A DNA stretch of 7,139 nucleotides from an uncultured Campylobacter sp. (GTDB lineage Bacteria > Campylobacterota > Campylobacteria > Campylobacterales > Campylobacteraceae), in contig NZ_CALHIK010000094.1 in NCBI RefSeq assembly GCF_938030785.1, positions 1 to 7,139 of the forward strand, read 5' to 3'. Positions 1 through 5,313 of the stretch are shown here, one piece after another (the stretch's first letter is position 1; each line of letters opens with the position of its first letter). The notes beneath the pieces were generated by a model. It was not told the DNA's origin, ran no database searches, and saw only the letters and a program-made list of their open reading frames with translations. Position numbers and translations under genes: made by a program.

Positions 1-164
1 TGCTGGATTTTGACGGCGAGATAAAATTTCAAGACGAGAGCTTTTCGAGCGCCGAAGCGGCGGAGTTTGCGAGCAAAGGCGCTAAGGGCGGCGGCAAGGA
101 TCCGCGCTTTGATAGCATCGCCGCGACGATAATTTTGCAGAGGTTTTTGGCAAGCAAGGGCTAG
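1..164 (+). CDS. C-terminal end of an unidentified protein (5' truncated by window)
   Basis: A frame beginning at base 3 stays open for 53 codons and ends at TAG 162-164. It begins LDFDGEIKFQDESFSS and ends RFDSIAATIILQRFLASKG. The composition is protein-like: an acidic stretch, then a Gly/Lys-rich linker (KGAKGGGKD), then a hydrophobic helix-like tail. I do not recognise the family and assign no function. The rest of the gene lies to the left of the window. The GC-rich hairpin 28 bases after the stop suits an end of transcription. It could also be read as chance coding at the window edge, but the in-frame amino-acid pattern and the following gap of about 245 bases favour a real gene end. Confidence 0.6.
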   Translation, partial: LDFDGEIKFQDESFSSAEAAEFASKGAKGGGKDPRFDSIAATIILQRFLASKG

Positions 165-191
165 GCGCGCGTGCAGCAACGCAATTTGCGC

Positions 192-217
192 GCGGCGGTG
201 AAAGATAAAACCGCCGC
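192..217 (+). terminator. GC-rich hairpin, possible terminator of the upstream gene
   Basis: GCGGCGGT (192-199) and ACCGCCGC (210-217) form a perfect 8-bp stem around a 10-base A-rich loop. It lies 28 bases after the stop codon at 162-164. No T-run follows, so it is either a weak intrinsic terminator or an mRNA 3'-end stabiliser. Confidence 0.4.
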
Positions 218-302
218 TCGTCTGCTTTACCGCTTTATGGATGCTCGTGGATCTTATCTTACCTAGTAAAACGGATAGAATTTATGCGCGCCGAAAGTCG
301 GT

Positions 303-338
303 AAAATTTCATCGCCCGCTAAAGCCTGGCGAAATTTT
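303..338 (+). other. Imperfect hairpin upstream of the Sel1-repeat gene
   Basis: AAAATT (303-308) pairs with AATTTT (333-338), and TCGCC (312-316) pairs with GGCGA (328-332), with a three-base bulge and an 11-base loop. It sits 70 bases before the start of the next gene and could be a 5'-leader structure. A TAGAAT box at 276-281, a plausible sigma70 -10, lies just upstream. No function is shown by the sequence. Confidence 0.25.
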
Positions 339-408
339 GCTTTGCCTGCAAAGAGCTCATAGATTTGGTTTTGCACGGCTGAATTATCAAAATTTAAAAG
401 GAGTGTAA

Positions 409-1089
409 ATGAAAATTTTAGCATCGATCGTCGTTTTGCTCGTCGGAGCTTACACGCTTGCGCAGATATTTTTCCCGCAGGCGATTTTGTTTGCGAAATG
501 CACTATCGGCGCGGCTGATTCGTGCAGAGAATATGGAGTGTATTTATTCGAAAACCGCGACTACGAGGCGGCAAAAAAGCCGCTAGAAAAGGCTTGCGAG
601 GCGGGATCGGAAAATAGCTGCGCTATCGTGGGGGATTTATATTACGACGACGAAAACAGATATAATACGGCAAAGAATATCCGCAAAGCCGCGCAGCTTT
701 ATTCTAAGTCGTGCGACCTTGGCGGTGGCAAGGCTTGTTATAACGCTGCAATGATCGATTATAAAAACGCAGATAAGAAAAATATGGCTGAGCTTTTTGC
801 CAAATCATGCGATTTGGGGGTAGGAGAGGGTTGCTTGGAAGCGGGGATCGCTAGCTACGAACGAAAGGACTACGAGGGCGCTCTTAGGTTTTTTATAAAA
901 TCTTGCGATGCGGATTTGGCGGACGGATGCGAGAAAGTGGGATTAGCGTATTCAAAGAAAGAATTCGGCGAGCCCGATTTAAATAAGGCGATGATTTATT
1001 ACGATAAGGCTTGCAAAATGGGAGCGGAGTTTAGCTGCAACGTAGTCGCCGCGATGAATAAAATAAATGAGACCAACGCGACCAAATAG
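409..1089 (+). CDS. Exported Sel1-like repeat protein, cysteine-rich (Hcp-like)
   Basis: The 226-residue protein starts at ATG 409, supported by AAGGAG at 398-403 with five bases of spacing. Residues 4-22 are a hydrophobic helix after MK, acting as a signal peptide or membrane anchor, so the rest should be periplasmic or secreted. Twelve cysteines fall into six C-x7-C pairs (31/39, 63/71, 102/110, 134/142, 166/174, 202/210), mostly 32 residues apart and up to 39. Each pair sits in a helix-turn-helix unit with motifs such as KSCDLG. This is the pattern of Helicobacter cysteine-rich proteins (Hcp), where each pair forms a disulfide within a Sel1-like repeat. Such proteins act as interaction scaffolds or secreted antigens; the partner here is unknown. 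It appears monocistronic, with gaps of about 245 and 420 bases on either side. The family call is firm, but the physiological role is not inferable. Confidence 0.88.
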   Translation: MKILASIVVLLVGAYTLAQIFFPQAILFAKCTIGAADSCREYGVYLFENRDYEAAKKPLEKACEAGSENSCAIVGDLYYDDENRYNTAKNIRKAAQLYSKSCDLGGGKACYNAAMIDYKNADKKNMAELFAKSCDLGVGEGCLEAGIASYERKDYEGALRFFIKSCDADLADGCEKVGLAYSKKEFGEPDLNKAMIYYDKACKMGAEFSCNVVAAMNKINETNATK

Positions 1090-1147
1090 CCAGGGCGGCG
1101 CGGTAGGGTTGAAATTCGCTTTGGAATTCTATGGAATTTCGTCACTA

Positions 1148-1187
1148 AAATTTCGCCGTCCGCAATTACGGCAAATTTGAAATTTTT
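1148..1187 (+). terminator. Probable rho-independent terminator of the Sel1-repeat gene
   Basis: AAATTT (1148-1153) and GCCGT (1155-1159), with one bulged C between them, pair with ACGGC (1168-1172) and AAATTT (1173-1178) around an 8-base loop. GAAATTTTT follows, giving a short T-run at 1183-1187. It lies about 60 bases after the stop codon at 1087-1089. Confidence 0.5.
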
Positions 1188-1210
1188 GGCTGGTTGATTT
1201 GAAAATTTAA

Positions 1211-1241
1211 AAGTCAAGGCACGGGATTTTTGCTTTGACTT
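1211..1241. other. Hairpin AAGTCAAGGC / GCTTTGACTT
   Basis: Bases 1211-1220 pair with 1232-1241 over 10 positions with one G-T wobble, around an 11-base loop containing TTTTT. It could be a second 3'-end structure after the Sel1-repeat gene. No clear T-run follows on either strand. Apart from this and the neighbouring terminator, bases 1242-1370 show nothing I can name. Confidence 0.3.
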
Positions 1242-1373
1242 GGCATCGTTATCGGCTTTTTAAGAAGTAATAGCAAGCAGCTAAGCCTTGTTACGAGGAA
1301 ATGAGCCAAAGGAGGGAGCGCAATCGTGTGCTTTGGATAGAATTTGCGGTGAAATGAGGCGGAAAGGCGTAAA

Positions 1374-1399
1374 TTTTGAAAATATTCAAGACATATGAT
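1374..1399 (+). promoter_or_regulatory. Putative sigma70 promoter of the uracil/xanthine permease
   Basis: TATGAT at 1394-1399 is one base from the TATAAT consensus. Epsilonproteobacterial promoters usually lack a conserved -35 box and have AT-rich upstream DNA, as here (AAATTTTGAAAATATTC). The predicted start of transcription is near 1406, which is the first base of the inverted repeat. The leader before ATG 1511 would be about 105 bases. Confidence 0.4.
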
Positions 1400-1405
1400 G
1401 TGTAG

Positions 1406-1483
1406 TTTTGATAAATTTTTATTGCTTGTAAAGGAGCGGACTGCTCGTCCGTGACTGCAGCAAGTAGTAAAAATTTATCAAAA
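1406..1483. repeat. 78-base inverted-repeat element in the permease leader
   Basis: TTTTGATAAATTTTTA (1406-1421) has its exact reverse complement at 1468-1483. As RNA the stem continues inward: 1422-1428 pairs with 1461-1467 over seven positions with two G-U pairs, giving about 23 bp. The enclosed 32 bases hold AAGGAG (1431-1436) and two mutually exclusive small hairpins: CGGAC/GTCCG (1437-1441 with 1447-1451) and GAGC/GCTC (1434-1437 with 1443-1446). It ends 27 bases before the permease start codon. It may be a cis-acting leader RNA or a small palindromic repeat. It does not match the purine or preQ1 riboswitch consensus that I know. Confidence 0.6.
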
Positions 1484-1510
1484 ATCCATAGCGAATGGGG
1501 AATTAACAAG

Positions 1511-2752
1511 ATGGAAAAATACGAAGGCTACAATCTCAGGCTACGCGACGCTCTCGTCGGCGTACAGTTTCTATTCGTGGCGTTCGGCGCGCTCGTGCTG
1601 GTGCCGATCTTAACGGGGCTTGATACGTCCGTGGCGCTGTTTACGGCGGGCATCGGCACGCTGCTGTTTCAGCTCATCACGCGCAAACACGTCCCGCCGA
1701 TCTTTCTCGCATCCAGTTTTGCGTTCATCGCGCCGCTTAGCTTTGGCGTGAAAGAGTGGGGCATTGCCGCGACGATGAGCGGAGTGATCGCGGCGGGGCT
1801 ATTTTACGTGGTTCTAAGCCTGCTCATTAGGCTCAAAGGCGAGGGGTTTTTGCATAAAATTTTACCGCCTGTGGTCGTCGGCCCCGTAATCATGACGATC
1901 GGCCTAATCCTCTCGCCCGCGGCCGTAAATATGGTCATGGGCAAGGGCAAAGAGGCGCTTTACACGCAGGGGCAGTCGCTTACCATCGCGCTCATCTCGC
2001 TTTCGGCGGTTATCGTCATCATGATGTTTGGTCGCGGTATGCTGCGCCTCGTGCCGATACTTTGCGGCATCGCGGTGGGATACTGCGCGTCGCTGTTCAT
2101 CGGGATCGTGGATTTTACGCCGATTTTAAACGCGCCGTGGTTTGCGCTGCCGCATTTCACCGCACCGGTTTTTAAGCTTGAAGCCGTGATCTACATGGTG
2201 CCCATCGCCATCGCGCCCGCGATCGAGCACATCGGCGATATGCTTGCGATTAGCAACGTCACGAAGGAAAATTTCCTAAAAAATCCGGGGCTTAAAAGCA
2301 CGCTGCTGGGCGACGGACTCGCGACGTCGCTAGCGGGTTGCTTCGGCGGCCCGCCAAACACCACCTACTCGGAGGTCACGGGCGCGGTTAGCATCACGAA
2401 GGCCTATAATCCCGCCATCATGACCTTTGCCGCGCTTACGGCGATACTGCTAGCCTTCGTGGGTAAGCTCGGCGCCGCGCTCTCTACAATCCCCGCTCCC
2501 GTCATCGGCGGCATTATGCTGCTGCTTTTTGGTATCATCGCTAGCGTGGGCATGGAAACGCTCATAAAAAACAGCGTGGATCTAGCCGAGCCGCGCAATA
2601 TGATCATCGTCGCGCTTATCTTTGTGTGCGCGATCGGCGGCATGGTGCTGGATTTTGGCGCGATGAGCTTTAGCGGAGTGGGGCTTGGCGCGATTATCGG
2701 CATCACGCTAAATTTGGTGCTGCCAAAGACCAAGCATTTTGACGGGTACTAA
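1511..2752 (+). CDS. uraA: Uracil/xanthine permease, NCS2 (UraA-like)
   Basis: An inner-membrane nucleobase:H+ symporter that probably imports uracil or xanthine for salvage. I start it at ATG 1511 (413 residues, MEKYEGYNLR), where homologues begin and GGGGA (1497-1501) gives a usable ribosome site. A GTG at 1451 would add 20 atypical residues and lies inside the inverted repeat. The protein is hydrophobic throughout, as expected for the 14-segment NCS2 fold. Family marks are HVPPIFLASSFAF near 60-72, the substrate-site EHIGD (E239, H240, D243), GGPPNTTYSEVTG (279-291, E288), and a full match to the xanthine/uracil permease signature at 327-347 (IPAPVIGG...LFG...G). E. coli UraA has His where D243 stands; Asp there occurs in other family members. 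No pyrimidine gene is adjacent, so substrate choice between uracil and xanthine is inferred only. The length is typical. Confidence 0.92.
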   Translation: MEKYEGYNLRLRDALVGVQFLFVAFGALVLVPILTGLDTSVALFTAGIGTLLFQLITRKHVPPIFLASSFAFIAPLSFGVKEWGIAATMSGVIAAGLFYVVLSLLIRLKGEGFLHKILPPVVVGPVIMTIGLILSPAAVNMVMGKGKEALYTQGQSLTIALISLSAVIVIMMFGRGMLRLVPILCGIAVGYCASLFIGIVDFTPILNAPWFALPHFTAPVFKLEAVIYMVPIAIAPAIEHIGDMLAISNVTKENFLKNPGLKSTLLGDGLATSLAGCFGGPPNTTYSEVTGAVSITKAYNPAIMTFAALTAILLAFVGKLGAALSTIPAPVIGGIMLLLFGIIASVGMETLIKNSVDLAEPRNMIIVALIFVCAIGGMVLDFGAMSFSGVGLGAIIGITLNLVLPKTKHFDGY

Positions 2753-2790
2753 GTTAAATTCGCGCGGAGCTTGAGTAGTTTCGCGCGGTT

Positions 2791-2860
2791 GCGGGTAAAT
2801 TTGAGCTCAAATTTCGGCGTCAAATTTACCCGCAGCTTTCGCTGTCAAATTTACCGCACC
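2791..2860. repeat. Competing hairpins and direct repeat after the permease gene
   Basis: GCGGGTAAATTTGA (2791-2804) has its perfect 14-base reverse complement at 2820-2833. A near copy of that arm recurs 25 bases later (2845-2857, one C fewer). The first arm also overlaps a perfect 18-base palindrome, 2797-2814, centred on GAGCTC. At least three alternative stems are therefore possible. The position, about 40 bases past the permease stop, suggests a 3'-end or terminator structure, but there is no T-run. Confidence 0.55.
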
Positions 2861-2922
2861 TAAATTTTAAAATTTCCCCAGCAAACGCTTTTAAATTTCT
2901 AACGTTTTAAACTAGCAAGATA

Positions 2923-2928
2923 TATAAT
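2923..2928 (+). promoter_or_regulatory. Consensus -10 box abutting the next start codon
   Basis: TATAAT at 2923-2928 is a perfect -10, within the AT-rich run TATATAATT. Upstream DNA is AT-rich (AACGTTTTAAACTAG), with TTTTAA at 2905-2910 in place of a -35. Transcription would start at about 2934-2936, on the ATG of the following gene. Confidence 0.55.
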
Positions 2929-2934
2929 TGCCTT

Positions 2935-4383
2935 ATGAAAAAGGCGAATAATTTAAGCAAATTTGATAAAAAGGCGCTAAAGCTCCTCTTTGCGGTACTT
3001 TTCGTGCCGTTCTTCGTCTCGCTCGTTTTTATCTATGAGCTATCGGTGTATGATAGCTCGCGCGAGCTGCCTGCGGACGCGCAAAAGATCGGCCGCAGCG
3101 ATTATTTCAACATCGGCGGCAAAATTTACCTACGCTCTTGGAACCTCGCTCCCTACGAGCTAGAGGGCGGTACGGACGCAGCGAGCTTTCGCGCGCTTGA
3201 TACCGGCAGATACTCCTACACAAACGTCGGCATGGACGCTAGTAGCGTATTTTGCGGCGCTCGCAAGATGACGGGGCTGGATCCCGCTCGCACGCAAAAG
3301 ATCGGCTCTCGCTACTACAGCGACGGACGCGTTAGCTACTTCTGCTCGGACGTCACGCAGCGCACGGGCGGCGCGATAAGCTACATTTATAAAGTGTTTT
3401 TCCATGCGTTTGGGCTCTCCAAGTGGCCGCAGGAGTACAACTATCCATACGCTAGACTCGATACTAACGCGCCCATCTCGCCGCTGACCGAGAGCCCTTA
3501 CGTCGCCACGGACGGCGAGCGGGTATTTTACGAGGGTAAAATTTTAGCGGGTGCGGACGCAAAAAATCTAAAACAGATAAGGCTAAAAATCATACATGAA
3601 GACGGCCCAGATTCGCCCGCGCACTTTCGCCTGATCGATAATTGGCTAAGCGACGGACGCAGCGTCTATGCGGACGGCGAGAGGCTAAATTTCACGCCTA
3701 GCGAGCGGATGTATCTCGTGGAGCCAAACGCAGGCATAGAGTTTCTTTTTGATCCCGCTACGGGCGCGGTGCTGATGAACAGCGAGAGATTTGACCCCAC
3801 AAACGAGCCCTATACGCCGCTAAATTTTCAGGGCAGACATCAAGAATATATGCTGTTTGCGAGCAAAAACGGCATATTTTATCTAAGCAAAGATAAAATT
3901 TTAAATCGACCGCGCGGTAGCGGCGCCGAGGGCTGGCTCAAAGACGCGTTTTGGTACGTGTATTATAAATTCGGCGCAGACGCCAGCCGGCTAAGCGCGC
4001 TAAAAAGGGCGGGCGACAATCCGTTTAAAGGCGCCGTGCGGCAGATCTCGGAAAGGCTTTTGAAGGACGACGCGGGATTTTATTATCTAAATTTTTACTC
4101 GCATAGCGTTTACGTCACGGGTCGCAGCGGCAGGCATCTGGATAAGCGGACGAATTTCATCGATCTGCGAAAGATCACGCTAGACGTGCATGATGATGAG
4201 GTGATGGCGCAGATCGCGGACGAGGCGGCGCGAAATCCCGAGATGTCGCAGCTGATCTTTAGCGCGCAGGACGTGGAGTATGAAAATGGCGCGGCCTTTT
4301 ATATGTATTGCCTCGCGGCGGTTTTGTTGCTCGGAGCTTGGATTTACAGCTACCTTAAAAAGCGCAGCTTGCGGCGCGGCTAA
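2935..4383 (+). CDS. Membrane protein with DKNYY-like repeats, anchored at both ends
   Basis: The 482-residue protein has a Lys-rich start, one membrane segment at about 15-36, a large soluble region (about 40-454), a second membrane segment at about 455-474, and a basic tail (KKRSLRRG). By the positive-inside rule both ends are cytoplasmic and the middle is periplasmic. The middle carries several units like the DKNYY family (a charged turn, an aromatic pair, GK-I/L, then AD-x-x-S/N-L/F): TDGERVFYEGKILAGAD (192-208), SDGRSVYADGERL (239-251), SKNGIFYLSKDKIL (310-323) and KDDAGFYYLNFYSHSVY (377-393). C107 and C137 could form a disulfide. DKNYY proteins have no established biochemical role, so none is claimed. 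ATG 2935 has no Shine-Dalgarno. It is chosen because it keeps the first membrane segment and sits where a leaderless transcript would begin. A 12-base palindrome (GCTAAATTTAGC, 4379-4390) spans the stop. Confidence 0.75.
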   Translation: MKKANNLSKFDKKALKLLFAVLFVPFFVSLVFIYELSVYDSSRELPADAQKIGRSDYFNIGGKIYLRSWNLAPYELEGGTDAASFRALDTGRYSYTNVGMDASSVFCGARKMTGLDPARTQKIGSRYYSDGRVSYFCSDVTQRTGGAISYIYKVFFHAFGLSKWPQEYNYPYARLDTNAPISPLTESPYVATDGERVFYEGKILAGADAKNLKQIRLKIIHEDGPDSPAHFRLIDNWLSDGRSVYADGERLNFTPSERMYLVEPNAGIEFLFDPATGAVLMNSERFDPTNEPYTPLNFQGRHQEYMLFASKNGIFYLSKDKILNRPRGSGAEGWLKDAFWYVYYKFGADASRLSALKRAGDNPFKGAVRQISERLLKDDAGFYYLNFYSHSVYVTGRSGRHLDKRTNFIDLRKITLDVHDDEVMAQIADEAARNPEMSQLIFSAQDVEYENGAAFYMYCLAAVLLLGAWIYSYLKKRSLRRG

Positions 4384-4399
4384 ATTTAGCGGAGCGACG

Positions 4400-4515
4400 G
4401 AAGGTAAATTTAAGAGCGAGATAAAAATACCGACGTCGTGTTATCCAGCACACCCTTGGCTACAGAAGGTAAATTTTAAGAGAGACGGCACGGCAGAGCG
4501 GTAAATTTAAGATAG
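4400..4515 (+). repeat. Three dispersed GGTAAATTT(T)AAGA direct repeats
   Basis: GAAGGTAAATTTAAGAGCGA starts at 4400, GAAGGTAAATTTTAAGAGAG at 4465 and GCGGTAAATTTAAGATAG at 4498. The shared core is GGTAAATTT with AAGA following. The same GGTAAATTT word, in both orientations, makes up the stems at 2791-2860. Spacings of about 65 and 33 bases are irregular, so this is not an array. Confidence 0.45.
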
Positions 4516-4853
4516 TATTGCGGTTGTAGCGCGGCAATGTGGCAAATTTATGGACGCTGCGATTGCGAGCGCACGGCAGTATGGCGGCGGGATGCGATTG
4601 AGCGTGTGCCAAAGCTTGCCGGTGCCGAGTTGCCGGTTTGTCGGCGCGCAGTAAGCTAGCTAGATGGTGCGAGGCGAAATGACAGCGCGGCAAAATGGCG
4701 GCGGCTTTTGCGTCGTTAAATCGCGCTATCGATTTTGGTTGGAATTTTGAAAATTGTGCGGATAAAGCTTTGGCTGAGATTTGCAAAACACCGTAAATGC
4801 GGCGTTTTATTCTAAATCGCCTTTGCCGCTTATCTAAATTTAAGAGGTAAAAA

Positions 4854-4890
4854 TATAAACTTCAATATTCATAGCCTAGAAAAATAGAAT
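4854..4890 (+). promoter_or_regulatory. AT-rich leader with possible promoter for the CRISPR array
   Basis: TATAAA (4854-4859) and TAGAAT (4885-4890) are both near-consensus -10 boxes in an A/T-rich stretch directly before the first repeat at 4901. Using TATAAA, the transcript would start near 4866 and include the whole first repeat. Using TAGAAT, it would start near 4897, only a few bases before the repeat. No precise leader boundary can be drawn. Confidence 0.35.
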
Positions 4891-4900
4891 TCCTAACGCT

Positions 4901-5061
4901 GTGTAAATTCTCTCCGCTGGAGTTTAAAACAAAGCTTTCACCCCCTCGCAGCGCTCGCTGATCTTTGTGTAAATTCTCTCCGCTGGAGTTTGAAACGGCT
5001 GCATAGAGGCGGGAAACTACGCTCAGGCGGCGTGTAAATTTCCTCCGCTGGAGTTTGCAAC
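4901..5061 (+). CRISPR. Miniature CRISPR array: three 30-base repeats, two spacers
   Basis: Repeats lie at 4901-4930, 4967-4996 and 5032-5061. They are separated by unrelated spacers of 36 bases (4931-4966) and 35 bases (4997-5031). Repeats 1 and 2 differ at one position (26, A/G). Repeat 3 differs from repeat 2 at three positions (10, 11, 27). Each repeat starts GTGTAAATT, contains CTCCGCTGGAG (a 4-bp hairpin with a GCT loop, positions 12-22), and ends in an 8-base handle, TTTGAAAC in repeat 2. A hairpin directly followed by an 8-base handle ending GAAAC is the layout of Cas6-processed type I-B or III repeats. The handle, the more decayed third repeat and the AT-rich left flank all support left-to-right transcription. 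No cas gene or further repeat is visible nearby, so the array is an orphan or remnant within this window. Confidence 0.82.
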
Positions 5062-5088
5062 CTACAGATTTAAAATCTTAAACATCTC

Positions 5089-5119
5089 AAAATCGGCGTT
5101 TCAAGCACCGATACTTTTT
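5089..5119. terminator. Hairpin with T-runs on both sides, possible bidirectional terminator
   Basis: ATCGG (5092-5096) pairs with CCGAT (5108-5112). On the minus strand the stem extends to 7 bp with a G-U and a G-C pair, and is followed by TTTT (5092-5089). On the plus strand ACTTTTT (5113-5119) follows. It could end both the array transcript and rpoD, although it lies about 200 bases after the rpoD stop. Bases 5120-5313 show no gene, only AAATTTAAATT-type runs. Confidence 0.35.
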
Positions 5120-5313
5120 ACTGCAGCTTAATTTGCGCTCCGTCTGATAAAATTTAGGCTGAAAAATACATTATTGACGGCTCTGGCTCAGAACTTAGCG
5201 AATTTAAATTTTGTCGTGCGTCACAAGATCAGTAATATCAATCCCAAAGCCCGGCTATCTAATGAATTTTAAATTTGCCAGGCGTTAAGAGTAAATTATA
5301 TCGGCGTTTTGTT

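Larger units (their letters stand above)
4384..4900. other. Long intergenic stretch without a credible gene
   Basis: About 517 bases lie between the DKNYY-like gene and the CRISPR array. The frames here are low-complexity, start at poor codons and match no family I know. The stretch holds three copies of a GGTAAATTT(T)AAGA word (listed separately) and a small hairpin at 4801-4821 (GGCG/CGCC with TTTA/TAAA inside). The last 80 bases (about 4820-4900) become AT-rich, in contrast to the GC-rich part before, and may be the array leader. Confidence 0.5.

Noticed and set aside
1301..1397. Two tiny overlapping plus-strand frames (18 and 14 codons, sharing ATGA)
   Set aside because: The Shine-Dalgarno spacing is wrong, the peptides have no sense of a leader peptide, and such short frames are expected by chance.
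1291..1509. Minus-strand 72-codon open frame over the permease leader
   Set aside because: It overlaps the inverted repeat and promoter-like region and resembles no family. The structure is better explained as a leader element.
1451..1510. GTG start 20 codons upstream for the permease
   Set aside because: AAGGAG at 1431-1436 is 14 bases away, the extra residues are atypical for the family, and the start lies within the inverted repeat. ATG 1511 fits better.
4460..4786. Minus-strand 108-codon open frame in the intergenic region
   Set aside because: It starts at TTG without a ribosome site, is Ala/His/Arg-rich with no recognisable motif, and covers the repeated GGTAAATTT words. It looks like chance openness.
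4831..4860. Possible fourth, decayed CRISPR repeat before repeat 1
   Set aside because: Only about 11 of 30 positions match and the implied spacer length would be 40, so it is not distinguishable from random AT-rich DNA.
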